Both the position numbers and the translations under genes were made by a program. Shown piece after piece: positions 25,196-34,628 of a DNA stretch of 57,037 nt (its first letter is position 1; each line of letters begins with the position of its first letter). The stretch covers positions 1-57,037 of the forward strand of contig CAJOND010000007.1 of the NCBI GenBank assembly GCA_905236675.1, in the 5' to 3' direction. This DNA is from Candidatus Rifleibacteriota bacterium (lineage in GTDB: Bacteria; Muiribacteriota; Ozemobacteria; Ozemobacterales; Ozemobacteraceae). The notes beneath the pieces were generated by a model. That model was not told the origin of the DNA. It worked only from the letters and a program-made list of their open reading frames with translations, and ran no database searches.

Positions 25196-26967
25196 GATAA
25201 AGACTCCGCTTGTTCCAATTCTTTTTTGTGTTGTGCTGTATAAAGCTGGAAATACAAACCTTTCTTTTCTAATAATTCTTCATGCTTGCCAGATTCTACT
25301 ATTTTTCCATTTTCTAGAACAATGATTCTATCAGCATTAACAACCGTTGAAAGTCTATGAGCAATCATAAAAGTTGTTCTGTCTTTCATCAAAAGGTCTA
25401 AGGCTTCTTGAATAAGACTTTCTGTTTCAGAATCCAAAGCACTTGTAGCTTCATCCAGAATCAATATTTTTGGATTCTTCAGAAAAGCTCTTGCAAGAGC
25501 AATGCGTTGAGCTTGACCACCAGAAAGATTAACACCTCTTTCTCCTAAAATAGTATTGTATGAATCAGGAAACTCAGTAATAAACTTATGAGCATTTGCA
25601 AATTTAGCTGCTTCGATTATTTCTTCGTGAGTTGCATCTAACCGACCAAATCTAATATTATCTTCTATGGTTCCAGCAAAGAGATAGGTATCTTGGGGAA
25701 CTAAGCCAATAAATTTTCTTAAATCCTTGCTGCTTATTTTCTTCACGTCAATGCCATCAACACAGACTTCGCCTTCAGTGGTGTCGAAAAATCTTGGTAT
25801 TAAATTAACAAAAGTACTTTTTCCTGCGCCCGATGGACCAACTAACGCAATAATCTCACCTGGTTTAACAGTCAAATTTATATTATGCAAAATAGTTTCA
25901 TCTTGTTTATATGAGAAAACTACATTTTTGAAATCAACTTCTCCGTTACAATTGTTAAATTCAACTGGTTCTTCTGGTTCTTTCAAATCAACAGGAGTAT
26001 CAATAAGTTCGAATATTCTATCGGCTGCCCCTAAAGCTTGAGCTGTAGTGTTATAGATTTCTGCAAGATTTCTACCTGGCTTATAAAGACTTGTCAAAGC
26101 AGCAATAAAACTAACTATAATACCAGGATCTAATTGTCCAGATAAAACTCCTTTGCTTCCAAACCAAAAAATAATTACGAGGCTTATTGAATTTAGAAAC
26201 TCCATAACAGGATTTACTGCACAATTGATTTTATTACCTTTCATAGTGATTTTGAAGTTGGCTTCGTTAGAGTTTTCATACTTTTCAAGCATATATTTTT
26301 CCAGAGTAAAAGATTTAACAACTTTTACACCAGTAATATATTCATGCAAAGCAGTATTTATATCTCCGACTTTTTCTTGCATACTTCTACCGATTTTCTT
26401 CATTTTTCTTCCAAATGATTGAATCATAAATATAATCAAAGGAATTATAATCATAGAAATAAGAGAAAGTTTCCAGTTGAGCCAGAAAATATAAACAGTT
26501 AAACCAGTTAACTCAACTACATCTCTTATAAATCTTACAAAATTATGAACAAGCAATTGTAAGTAAAAAACATCATTAGTAACACGGCTCATCAATTGAC
26601 CTGTTTGCTGTGTTTCAAAGAATGAAAGAGATAATTGCAATAACTTTTCAAAACAATCAGAACGAATTCTAAGTAACATTCTCTGTGTGGCGTATTGCAT
26701 TAAATACATACTGGAGAATGCGAATATTCCCTTAATAACCATTATGGAAACAACGCCAATAGATATTGATATTATATACTCTTCTTTTTTCCCGAAAAGG
26801 ACTTCATTGACAAGATCTTTAACTATGTAAGCAGGATATACTGTACAAAGAGCTGCTACTGCACTGCATAATAAACTTATTGCAAACAACCAGAGATGTT
26901 CTTTGCAATAAACCAGTATGCGTGATACTGTTTTTTGCTTGTTTGTTTTTACAGCATCACTCTGCAT
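25192..26967 (-). CDS. msbA: Lipid A export ABC transporter, fused permease and ATPase
   Basis: MsbA flips Kdo-lipid A across the inner membrane. The protein of 591 residues has six membrane helices in residues 1-320 and an ATPase domain from about 350. Walker A GPSGAGKS, LSGGQAQRIALARAFL, Walker B ILILDEATSALD and the switch His in IAHRLSTV are all present. The length matches MsbA. Its context between lpxB and the acyltransferase genes supports lipid A as cargo over a drug-efflux role. The ATG at 26967 uses the last base of the lpxB TGA stop, with AAAGGAG 11 bases upstream. Its stop overlaps the next start by TTGA. Confidence 0.9.
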   Translation of the reverse strand: MQSDAVKTNKQKTVSRILVYCKEHLWLFAISLLCSAVAALCTVYPAYIVKDLVNEVLFGKKEEYIISISIGVVSIMVIKGIFAFSSMYLMQYATQRMLLRIRSDCFEKLLQLSLSFFETQQTGQLMSRVTNDVFYLQLLVHNFVRFIRDVVELTGLTVYIFWLNWKLSLISMIIIPLIIFMIQSFGRKMKKIGRSMQEKVGDINTALHEYITGVKVVKSFTLEKYMLEKYENSNEANFKITMKGNKINCAVNPVMEFLNSISLVIIFWFGSKGVLSGQLDPGIIVSFIAALTSLYKPGRNLAEIYNTTAQALGAADRIFELIDTPVDLKEPEEPVEFNNCNGEVDFKNVVFSYKQDETILHNINLTVKPGEIIALVGPSGAGKSTFVNLIPRFFDTTEGEVCVDGIDVKKISSKDLRKFIGLVPQDTYLFAGTIEDNIRFGRLDATHEEIIEAAKFANAHKFITEFPDSYNTILGERGVNLSGGQAQRIALARAFLKNPKILILDEATSALDSETESLIQEALDLLMKDRTTFMIAHRLSTVVNADRIIVLENGKIVESGKHEELLEKKGLYFQLYTAQHKKELEQAESLS

Positions 26968-28148
26968 CAGTTATTCAGCTCCTTTAACTTATTGGCGATA
27001 TGTTCGGCAACTCTCTCGCCAGCACCTGGTTCGCCTAAACTTTCTTTTACCTTTTTAAGCTCAGCTCTGATATTTTCTTGTTTCTTCTTGTCTTCCAATA
27101 TTTCAATAGCGGCATAGGCTATGTTGTTGGCTTTGAAGTTTTCTCGTATAAGTTCAGGGACAATACGTTTATTGGCAATTACATTAGGTAGAGCAATATA
27201 AGCAGATTCTATAAAATATTTAGTGAGTATAGAAGTAAGCCAGTTTGTTCTGTAAACAACTACCATAGGAGTTCCTATGATTGCTGTTTCTAAGGTTGCT
27301 GTTCCGGAAGTAACCAGACAAACATCTGATGCTTCCATAACATCATAGGCTCTACCTCGAACAATCTTAACTTTTAGATTCGGATGATTTGCTAAATAAG
27401 ATTGAACATGAGATTCTTCTATAGTTGAAGCTAAAGGCAATAAAAACTCAGTATCTGTATATTTTTTCAAAATTAAATCAGCGGCATCCAATAATTCTGG
27501 AAGTATATAGTCAATTTCCTGAGATCTACTACCTGGTAATATTCCAACTACTTTTTCGCTACTTATTTCAAGCTGTTTTCTAATCTGATCTTTTGATGCT
27601 GTTGGAACAGCTTTACCTACCAAAGGATGACCAAACCAGTTTACTTCTGTGCCATCTTTGTTCCAAATGTCTACTTCAAAGGGGAAAAAGACTACTGCTT
27701 CATCTATTACTTTGACAAAATCCTTAACTCTACCGGAACGCCATGCCCAAACCTGCGGAGTTATGTAATAAAGAACGTGCAGTCCGATAGATTTTGCATA
27801 AGTAGCTATTAATTTATTAAAATCAGGATAATCAATCAAAACCACCATATCAGGGCGATTGGCACTTAACCAGTTTTGAATGTCTGATTTTATATGTTTA
27901 AGGCATTTAAAATTTTTAACTACTTCGATAATGCCAATAACAGCCATTTCATCACTGCTATGAATGCAGGTCATTCCTGCTTCTTTCATGAGCTTACCGC
28001 CTACTCCGGTAATTTCCAGCTCAGGCATTATCTTTTTAAGATGTCTTATAACTATAGAACCTTGCAGGTCTCCACTATGTTCACCTGCAATAAAAAATAT
28101 TTTCTTTATTTTTTTTTGTTGAGAAATATTTTCCAAAGATTTTACCAA
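26967..28148 (-). CDS. lpxB: Lipid-A-disaccharide synthase
   Basis: LpxB condenses lipid X with UDP-2,3-diacylglucosamine to give the lipid A disaccharide. The 393-residue protein has the canonical order: IFFIAGEHSGDLQGSIVIRH at the start, VVLIDYPDFNKLIA, YYITPQVWAWRSGRVKD (the LpxB signature), FGHPLVGKAVPT, GILPGSRSQEIDYILP and the C-terminal VCLVTSGTATLETAIIGTPM with AYIALPNVIANKRIVPEL. All expected blocks are intact, so it is the functional copy of the two homologues. The start is TTG at 28148, 3 bases after the oxidoreductase stop; no ATG lies nearby. It precedes msbA with a one-base overlap. Confidence 0.93.
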   Translation of the reverse strand: MVKSLENISQQKKIKKIFFIAGEHSGDLQGSIVIRHLKKIMPELEITGVGGKLMKEAGMTCIHSSDEMAVIGIIEVVKNFKCLKHIKSDIQNWLSANRPDMVVLIDYPDFNKLIATYAKSIGLHVLYYITPQVWAWRSGRVKDFVKVIDEAVVFFPFEVDIWNKDGTEVNWFGHPLVGKAVPTASKDQIRKQLEISSEKVVGILPGSRSQEIDYILPELLDAADLILKKYTDTEFLLPLASTIEESHVQSYLANHPNLKVKIVRGRAYDVMEASDVCLVTSGTATLETAIIGTPMVVVYRTNWLTSILTKYFIESAYIALPNVIANKRIVPELIRENFKANNIAYAAIEILEDKKKQENIRAELKKVKESLGEPGAGERVAEHIANKLKELNN

Positions 28149-28151
28149 TAA

Positions 28152-29087
28152 TCAAATTCTTACACTGTCTTTGCACTTTGTGAGTATTTCAAGTGCAACT
28201 TCTAAAGCGTTTTTACCGTCTTCAATAGAAACCAGAGGCTTTTTCTTTTCCTGAATACAATTAATGAAATGTTCTAGTTCTTTGCGAAGAGGTTCTGCTT
28301 TTTGAACATCTAGTTCTTCACAGACTATTTTTTGTTCTTCACTGCTTTTATGAGCCATTGTTATAGTCTGTTCTGCATAATCTAATGAACAGTATTTGTC
28401 CATTTCAAAGATTCTGAGCTTTCGAACCATTTCTTCGCTGATTCTTGAAGCAGTAAGATTAGCAATACAGCCATTTTCAAAAACTATATGGGCATTAGCA
28501 ATATCTTCATTTGCTGTTAAAACCGGAATTCCTACAGCATCTATATTTTTTATCGGTGATTTAACCAGAGACAATACTATGTCGATGTCATGAATCATCA
28601 TATCTAATACAACGCCGACGTCTTGTATTCTATTTGAAAATTTGCACATTCTCTGACATTCTATGAAGCGAGGTTTTTCTATCAGAGATTGTAACTTTAC
28701 AATTGCAGCATTAAATCTCTCTACATGACCTACTTGAAGAGTAAGCTGTTTCTTCCCAGCAGTTGCGACAAGGTCATTCGCATCTTGTAAAGTTTTGGTA
28801 ATTGGCTTTTCAATAAAAGTATGGATATTGTTTTCAAGAAAAAATTTTGCTACATCATGGTGAAGAAATGTGGGTACAACTACAGTTACTGCTTCTACAT
28901 GATTTGCAAGTTCTCTAAAATCTTTAAAGTACTTAACACCATATTTTTCGGCCTGGGCTTTCCCTGCTTCTTCGTTTACGTCAGAAATACCAACAAGATT
29001 AGCTCCCTCTATTTCGTTAAGGATTCTTGCATGGTGTTGGCCTAGGTGTCCAACGCCAATTACACCAATATTTACAGCTTTACTCAT
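28152..29087 (-). CDS. Gfo/Idh/MocA-family sugar oxidoreductase
   Basis: An NAD(P)-dependent sugar dehydrogenase-like protein of 311 residues. The Rossmann motif is GVIGVGHLGQHHARIL at the start, the EKPITKTLQDANDL block carries the catalytic-type Lys (EKP), and the GHVERFN and MIHDIDIVLSLV segments match the C-terminal domain with a conserved H-D. It lies between lpxI and lpxB, each 3 bases away, so it is cotranscribed and translated with them. Similar proteins sit in lpx clusters in many phyla, and one, GnnA, oxidises UDP-GlcNAc to make an amino-linked acyl acceptor. The GnnB partner is not adjacent, so this role is only a possibility. Confidence 0.85.
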   Translation of the reverse strand: MSKAVNIGVIGVGHLGQHHARILNEIEGANLVGISDVNEEAGKAQAEKYGVKYFKDFRELANHVEAVTVVVPTFLHHDVAKFFLENNIHTFIEKPITKTLQDANDLVATAGKKQLTLQVGHVERFNAAIVKLQSLIEKPRFIECQRMCKFSNRIQDVGVVLDMMIHDIDIVLSLVKSPIKNIDAVGIPVLTANEDIANAHIVFENGCIANLTASRISEEMVRKLRIFEMDKYCSLDYAEQTITMAHKSSEEQKIVCEELDVQKAEPLRKELEHFINCIQEKKKPLVSIEDGKNALEVALEILTKCKDSVRI

Positions 29088-29090
29088 TTA

Positions 29091-29900
29091 TTACCTCTTG
29101 TCTACAACTTTAATTGCTATTCCAGCTTCATCAGCCAGGCTGATTACTTCTTCACGGTCTAGTAAAAGGGTTTTCCCTTCTTCAAAAGCAAGACATTTTG
29201 CTTTTGCTTTTTTCAGCGTATTTATTGTTTCAATTCCTACGGTAGGAATATCGTAACGCATATCCTGGCTAGGTCTAGCAACTTTAACAACAGTTATATC
29301 ACCATTCCCAAGTTCACTACCACGCATAATGGCTTTATTTGTACCTTCTATAGCTTCAACAGCAAGAATAACACGGTTTTTTACAACCACAGTCTGACCT
29401 ATATCCAGACTGGCTATTTCTTTTGCTATTTTATGACCATATTCTATGTCTAGTTCTTCTTCAGGTGTTGGCTGTCGTTTGGTCAGAACTCCTTTTTCAG
29501 GTAACAAAGCAGATAAAAACGTAGTAGAATCACAAACATGAATACCTTCTTGTTCGAACTCTTCACAGAGCTGGCGTAATATGGCATCATCATTGTTGTT
29601 TTTAACTTTAGAAAACACTTTAAGAAATCTGGTATCAGGCTGAATTTTTGAAAACATTAGAGTTTTGGTAACTCCTCCAGCCATTACCATCTGGTCAATG
29701 CCAGCTTTAACAAACATATCAATCATGCTTTGAAGCTTGCCAATATTAAACCACTGTATCTGGTCAACCAGACTTTCTATTTCTTTGGAAGTTTCATCTT
29801 CAATTGCGACAGTGATAACTTCATAACCGCTCTTTTTGGCAGCTTTTGCAAAAAAAAGCGGAAATCTACCACAACCAGCTAATAATCCAATACGAGACAC
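29091..29900 (-). CDS. lpxI: UDP-2,3-diacylglucosamine pyrophosphatase, LpxI type
   Basis: LpxI hydrolyses UDP-2,3-diacylglucosamine to lipid X, replacing the unrelated LpxH. The 269-residue protein shows the N-terminal IGLLAGCGRFPLFFAKAAKK, VMAGGVTKTLMF, then the catalytic C-terminal domain with DIGQTVVVKNRVILAVEAIEGT and KVARPSQDMRYDIPTVGIETI, the hallmark stretch of the family. The start is GTG at 29900, with GAGG about 9 bases upstream. It is the first gene of the eight-gene cluster. lpxA, lpxC and lpxD are absent here and must lie elsewhere in the genome. Confidence 0.93.
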   Translation of the reverse strand: MSRIGLLAGCGRFPLFFAKAAKKSGYEVITVAIEDETSKEIESLVDQIQWFNIGKLQSMIDMFVKAGIDQMVMAGGVTKTLMFSKIQPDTRFLKVFSKVKNNNDDAILRQLCEEFEQEGIHVCDSTTFLSALLPEKGVLTKRQPTPEEELDIEYGHKIAKEIASLDIGQTVVVKNRVILAVEAIEGTNKAIMRGSELGNGDITVVKVARPSQDMRYDIPTVGIETINTLKKAKAKCLAFEEGKTLLLDREEVISLADEAGIAIKVVDKR

Positions 29901-30284
29901 TCTGTCTTTCCTCGCTTTTCCGAATTTTCAAAGAAAACAAAATGTTTTTAACAGTTATTAACATACAATCTTCTCAAAATATTCTCTAGCAAATATATTC
30001 TGAGATAGAGTATAAGTTATTCAAATGACTTCTTTGAAAATAACATTAGTCATGTGATTATATCACGATTTTTCTATAAGTCTATACAAAAAACTTTTTA
30101 GATTAAAATTTTACGGTTCTAAGACCCTTTATTACTTTAAATAGGACTATGATTAGATAAAGTAAATTCTTTATAACTGAAAAGAATTATGTTATTAATT
30201 GATAATTATATTAAAAAATTGTATTTATAACTTTGTATAAATACCAAATTATGTTCTTAATAATTTCTTGATGTTAATAATACG
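29901..30284. other. 384-base divergent intergenic region
   Basis: AT-rich control region between lpxI (minus) and a sensor-like gene (plus). No open frame with a ribosome site stands out. A 13-base inverted repeat GTGATTATATCAC lies at 30054-30066. It resembles a CRP/FNR operator but the central spacing is 5 rather than 6, so I call it only a possible operator. Neither divergent promoter has a clear -35 and -10 pair. Confidence 0.4.
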
Positions 30285-32231
30285 ATGAAAAAAATTAGTT
30301 TTCTCTTCATTATTATATATATTTTTTCTATTTTATCAATAATTTATTCAATTTTAGATTTTAATAATGCTTATTATTCAAAATATTATAACAATAAAAT
30401 CTCTGCTACTTCCCAGGCTTTAAAGCATTTAAAACGTGATTCTAACGAAATTTTTGCTTTACAAAAAGAGTTGAATAATTTTTACGTAATGCTTTACGAG
30501 GATAAATGCGAAGCAAAGGATTTGGAAAATAGAATAGATAAGTTTAAGAAATCTGGTTTTGATTTTGTTAAGTTAAGATTTTTTGATAAACAGAATAAGC
30601 TGATTAACTTAAAAAACACTGATAAAAATGACGTTCTGAGCGGTGCTATGCAAAGGCTCTATATTGCTTTGGCGGAGTATAAACTTCATAACGACGAAAC
30701 AATGATAAAAAGATACCGTTCATTATTTGAAACAGTTCTTGGTGCTGTAAATATTTACTCTTTAGCAAAAGAGACTTCTACTTTAATTCCTGTTTCATTT
30801 GGAGGAAAGGCTGGTTATATATATTGGAATCTTTATGAAAATGAAATGGAAATAAAAGATTTTGGGGGTATGCTGGTATGGTTTAAAAAGTCTGATATAC
30901 CTCCATATCTGTTATCTAAAATTGTTGTAAATAAGTATAATTATGAAGCATTGACTCAAAAGAACAGTACATTGTTTGGCTTTACTGATTTAAAAAAGAA
31001 TAATAACCTTTATCCTACTAATCTGCCAGATACTTTTCCTGAACTGAACTATAATGATTTATTCATTAAAATACAAGAAATGAATGCTTCATTTAGAAGT
31101 CATGATGTGATGGGCGGATATATTTTTCAATTCACAGAGGTGGACAATGATTGTTATTTTATAGCCTTAACCAAAATAAATAGTGATTATTACTATAGTT
31201 TTTGGTCCTGGGGATTAGTCCTTCTGGTTCTGATTCCTGGAATATACTTATGTTACCTGCTTTTTAAACACATAAAACAAATCGAAAATCAGGCTGACAA
31301 ACAGATAATATTAAAACCTGTGCTAATTACAGCTACAGTATTTGGAATTTCTATGTTAGGATTTTTATTGGCTGTTAATTTACTTATTCACAATATTAAT
31401 TCCCAAAATAAAAAAGAATTAATTTATACAGATATGCGGTCTGCTATTAATTGGTTAGACGAAGGCTACAATTTAGCTAAAAAAGAATTATCTGAAAAAT
31501 ATCTGACTTTATCAAAGAAAGATGAAATAGTAAATATTAATAAAGATTATATTGATAAAACTCTTTCACCTTTTGTTAAAAATCATACTATAGAAAGAAT
31601 GTTTTTGGCTAACAAAGATGGAAACATTCTATATTCATATCCTAACGATAAAAATGTTCTTTTTTATAAAATAATACCTGTAATTGCTAGAAAAGCTATT
31701 TCAGACAGATTAGGAACAGAAGAGAACTGGAAAAGCAAAATTGACAAAATGATGATTAACACTGTCAGCTCTAGTTTTACAGATTTGTTAGGGGAAGGTG
31801 CTGTTAAACTTTTGAATGCTTTTGAAAACTTTGATGTTATTTCAGAACTAGAATTGGGAAATAAACAGCATTTTGTCTTTACAACTATAGTTAATGAACA
31901 AAAAAGCGATCCGCTTGCTGTGATTATTCTGGCAGATTCAAAATTTTTCAAATATGATTATTTAATAAATAAACTAAAGGATTTACAGGCGTTGCCTGAG
32001 AATATTAGGAATATTTCCCTTGCCATGGTTCCTGTACACTACGATGAAAAACCTTTCCCTCCAGAAATAACAAAGTATTCTTTTGCTATAGATATTACAG
32101 AAAGAGTAGCCTATTCAAAACAGACAACTGATTTTGAAACTATGATTGGGGGAAAAGAGGTGTACGGAACAGGAACAAAACTACATAATTTTTCTGATTT
32201 TGTAATATTTGCTCTACATGATAAAAAGTAG
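30285..32231 (+). CDS. Multi-pass sensor-like membrane protein without an output domain
   Basis: A protein of 648 residues. Helices lie at about 4-24, 305-328 and 346-370. Two extracytoplasmic modules follow the first and third helices (residues 25-304 and 371-648), both rich in Lys/Asp and of mixed secondary structure, as in dCache-like or double-sensor proteins. No HAMP, kinase, GGDEF or SpoIIE phosphatase domain is present, and the C-terminus ends inside the second module. It could be a sensor subunit, or the truncated remnant of a sensor-phosphatase like those at 47183 and 54235. No Shine-Dalgarno site precedes the ATG. Sequence does not resemble a recognised named family. Confidence 0.55.
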   Translation: MKKISFLFIIIYIFSILSIIYSILDFNNAYYSKYYNNKISATSQALKHLKRDSNEIFALQKELNNFYVMLYEDKCEAKDLENRIDKFKKSGFDFVKLRFFDKQNKLINLKNTDKNDVLSGAMQRLYIALAEYKLHNDETMIKRYRSLFETVLGAVNIYSLAKETSTLIPVSFGGKAGYIYWNLYENEMEIKDFGGMLVWFKKSDIPPYLLSKIVVNKYNYEALTQKNSTLFGFTDLKKNNNLYPTNLPDTFPELNYNDLFIKIQEMNASFRSHDVMGGYIFQFTEVDNDCYFIALTKINSDYYYSFWSWGLVLLVLIPGIYLCYLLFKHIKQIENQADKQIILKPVLITATVFGISMLGFLLAVNLLIHNINSQNKKELIYTDMRSAINWLDEGYNLAKKELSEKYLTLSKKDEIVNINKDYIDKTLSPFVKNHTIERMFLANKDGNILYSYPNDKNVLFYKIIPVIARKAISDRLGTEENWKSKIDKMMINTVSSSFTDLLGEGAVKLLNAFENFDVISELELGNKQHFVFTTIVNEQKSDPLAVIILADSKFFKYDYLINKLKDLQALPENIRNISLAMVPVHYDEKPFPPEITKYSFAIDITERVAYSKQTTDFETMIGGKEVYGTGTKLHNFSDFVIFALHDKK

Positions 32232-32279
32232 ACACTTGCAATTATATTATATTTTGGTATTATTGTTATTAGGTGGAAT

Positions 32280-33299
32280 ATGAAAAAGTGTAATTATATA
32301 ATTCTAATGCTTTCTGTATTGCTGGTAGAACCCGTTTTCGGTTCTGCTATTAATCCAGCTGCAAATGAGTTCTATAAAAAGGCTGAAAATGCTTTCAAAA
32401 GTAAAGATTTAGACTCAGCTGAAAAAGACTTAGTCGAAGCATTAAAACTTGAACCAGATAATGCTAATTACCGTTATATTCTTGCTCAGGTTCAGTTTAT
32501 GCGTAATAACTTTCTTGAATCTAAAAACAATATGGAAATAGTTTCCCATTCAAGACCAATACAAGAAAAAGGTAATGACTATAACGAAAAATTAAAGAAT
32601 TATAAAAAGAAAATAAAAGATCTTCAGACAAAGTTTAATGCTGCTGGGCAATCTCGTTTTGATGTATATGACAAAAACAAGAATAGTCCTCAGAAATTAA
32701 AATTAGCTGTTACGGCTTATCAGGCATTTAGACTGAATCCGCCTCTTCGTTATAAAAATATTAAGGTATTAGAAGAAATTACAGATATTTATGAACAGAA
32801 CCTCCAGAAGTCCTTTGATGGTTCTGAATGGCAGAAGGAGCCTATGCTCCAGCTTGCTTTCCTTTATGAAATTGCAAACAAAAAAGATAAAGCGGCTGAA
32901 GTCTATATGAGGGCTCTTGACTATATAGAAGATCCCAATGAAGAATTTGTTATTACACATAAGTTCGATTACCTTAACCGTTCAAATAAGGAAAAACTCT
33001 TAGATACGATTGAAGCAGGCGATTTTACAAGACAGGATATCGAAGAACTTATTGGCGATAATGCAAATGAGCTTACCGAAAGTGATAAAAAGAAATATGA
33101 AAGCATGTTAGATGAAGCTCAGGCCAAATTACAAGAAGCAGGTTCTCAGGAAGAAAGAGAACAGGTTTTGGAAGACATAAAGAAATCCATTCTTGAAAAG
33201 CAGAAAAAGGGCGAATTGCCTGGTCAGGATAAGCTAAAAGAAAAATTGGAAAAAGAAGGTAAGACTATGGAAGATTACCTTAAAGAAAAAGGGCTCTAA
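32280..33299 (+). CDS. Secreted TPR-containing protein
   Basis: A protein of 339 residues with a signal peptide (about 1-21, ending GSA). A TPR pair occupies residues about 28-95 (NEFYKKAENAFKSKDLDSAEK, then ANYRYILAQVQFMRNNFLES). The middle is helical and Lys-rich, with a second TPR-like unit near 195-215 (MLQLAFLYEIANKKDKAAEVY). The last 70 residues are a charged coil rich in Glu/Lys (for example LDEAQAKLQEAGSQEEREQ). This suggests a periplasmic scaffold or complex-assembly protein. AGGTGG lies 4 bases before the ATG. Its neighbours, a sensor and a chelatase, do not fix its role. Confidence 0.75.
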   Translation: MKKCNYIILMLSVLLVEPVFGSAINPAANEFYKKAENAFKSKDLDSAEKDLVEALKLEPDNANYRYILAQVQFMRNNFLESKNNMEIVSHSRPIQEKGNDYNEKLKNYKKKIKDLQTKFNAAGQSRFDVYDKNKNSPQKLKLAVTAYQAFRLNPPLRYKNIKVLEEITDIYEQNLQKSFDGSEWQKEPMLQLAFLYEIANKKDKAAEVYMRALDYIEDPNEEFVITHKFDYLNRSNKEKLLDTIEAGDFTRQDIEELIGDNANELTESDKKKYESMLDEAQAKLQEAGSQEEREQVLEDIKKSILEKQKKGELPGQDKLKEKLEKEGKTMEDYLKEKGL

Positions 33300-33322
33300 T
33301 ATCCTGACAACTCACATATCTT

Positions 33323-33688
33323 ATGAAAAATCACTGTATTTTTGTGTTGCATGGTTCTGCTAGTGCTGAAGCAAAAAAGATTTGTGATATTTTAGAAAAG
33401 CAATTTTCTCAAAAACTAGAGGTTCCTTTTTATCTAAGTTATTTAAAAGAAAGTTCCCCCTCTTTTTCAGATGCTTTGGACTTAGCATATTCAAATGGAG
33501 CTAGAAGTATCATATGTTTGCCTCTTTTTTTGTTACCTGGCTCCCATATTATTAAAGATATTCCAGCAATTATAGATAATTTTAAAAAGGTTCATTCTGA
33601 CTGCAATATAAAGCTCTTACCCTGTTTGGCTGAAAATGAACAATTCATTGATTTTATTATTAAAATACTAGGAACAAATAATGACTGA
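33323..33688 (+). CDS. CbiX/SirB-like small chelatase
   Basis: A protein of 121 residues matching the short CbiX(S) form, which inserts cobalt or iron into sirohydrochlorin as a homodimer. The N-terminal metal His is in FVLHGSAS, and the second signature AYSNGARSIICLPLFLLPGSHIIKDIP carries the other His. The length fits the small chelatases of archaea and some bacteria (about 120-140). No other cobalamin or siroheme gene is adjacent, and it overlaps the polysaccharide deacetylase start by 8 bases, so it may be coexpressed for reasons not seen. No clear ribosome site precedes its ATG. The family can also be unrelated in function to tetrapyrroles. Confidence 0.72.
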   Translation: MKNHCIFVLHGSASAEAKKICDILEKQFSQKLEVPFYLSYLKESSPSFSDALDLAYSNGARSIICLPLFLLPGSHIIKDIPAIIDNFKKVHSDCNIKLLPCLAENEQFIDFIIKILGTNND

Positions 33689-34628
33689 AAATAGATCTTT
33701 AAAGAAATTAAAGTTTAAATTATTGCTTTCAGTTTTTTTGATAATTATTTTGTTTTCTGTTTCTATAAGTTCATTTTGTTATGGCTATAAACTAATTAAA
33801 GAACCTATTTTGGCTGTTCTTTTATTTCACGATGTGGTTGAAAAACCAAAAGACCCTTGGGAAATAACCCCACAAAAACTTGAGTATTATATAGAAAAAT
33901 TACTGGCATTAAAATATAAACCAGTAGACCCGAATAATTTTGAGAATTTGTTGACTCAAGGTTTTGAGGGTAAAAACTTCATGATTACTTTCGACGATGG
34001 AACAAAAGGTGAATATGCTGCCATAGAGAATATTTATAAAAAATATGGTATTAAAGTGGCTTTATTTTTAGTAGGACGTCCAGTTATTGTTGAAGAACAT
34101 ATGACTGAAAATGAAATAAGTAAATTGAAAACTCAATGTGAAACCTTTCTTTGCTTACATGCAAAATATCATTCAAAATATACAGAACAGCTTCAACAGA
34201 AGATTGATTTAGGGAAAATAACCGAAGAAACAAGGCTTTATTTTGGAAAGGTATATAATACTAATATAAAATGGCTTTCTTATCCTTTTGGTGATTATAA
34301 CAAAGAAGTAATAAATGAATTAAAAAATAAAACGGCAATCACTCATGCTTTTACTATAATTTCTGGCAATGTAAATAAAGAGACTGATAAATTTGAAATT
34401 AACAGATATATGTATATGGGGGGGCTGAATCAGAATTATGAAGATTTAGATTTAAATCTGAGTTTGATTCCTCCTGAAAGTGATAGTAATGGGAAGTTTC
34501 TTATTACTCTATCGGTTATGGCTTTGTTGTTTGGCTTAAGTAGATTATTTTTAGCCTGGAAATATTATAAGGCTCTAGCGATGTTGAAGATTGAAGATAT
34601 AAAAATGAATAAGCAGAATGACCTATAA
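33681..34628 (+). CDS. Polysaccharide deacetylase family (NodB-like), membrane-anchored
   Basis: A protein of 315 residues with a membrane helix at about 12-32 and a second at about 272-292. The extracytoplasmic NodB domain lies between. The catalytic Asp pair is in MITFDDGTKGEYAA, and the metal His pair is in CLHAKYHSKY (H-x3-H). WLSYPFGDYNKEV supplies the later motif. It would deacetylate a cell-wall or exopolysaccharide N-acetyl sugar. The C-terminal anchor after the catalytic domain is unusual for this group. It overlaps the chelatase gene by 8 bases, and its last codons overlap the 3' end of rnpB on the opposite strand by 16 bases. Confidence 0.85.
   Translation: MTENRSLKKLKFKLLLSVFLIIILFSVSISSFCYGYKLIKEPILAVLLFHDVVEKPKDPWEITPQKLEYYIEKLLALKYKPVDPNNFENLLTQGFEGKNFMITFDDGTKGEYAAIENIYKKYGIKVALFLVGRPVIVEEHMTENEISKLKTQCETFLCLHAKYHSKYTEQLQQKIDLGKITEETRLYFGKVYNTNIKWLSYPFGDYNKEVINELKNKTAITHAFTIISGNVNKETDKFEINRYMYMGGLNQNYEDLDLNLSLIPPESDSNGKFLITLSVMALLFGLSRLFLAWKYYKALAMLKIEDIKMNKQNDL

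Noticed and set aside
30054..30066. CRP/FNR-like operator GTGATTATATCAC
   Set aside because: The central spacing is 5 rather than 6 bases and nothing else supports such a regulator here. It is kept only as a note in the intergenic entry.
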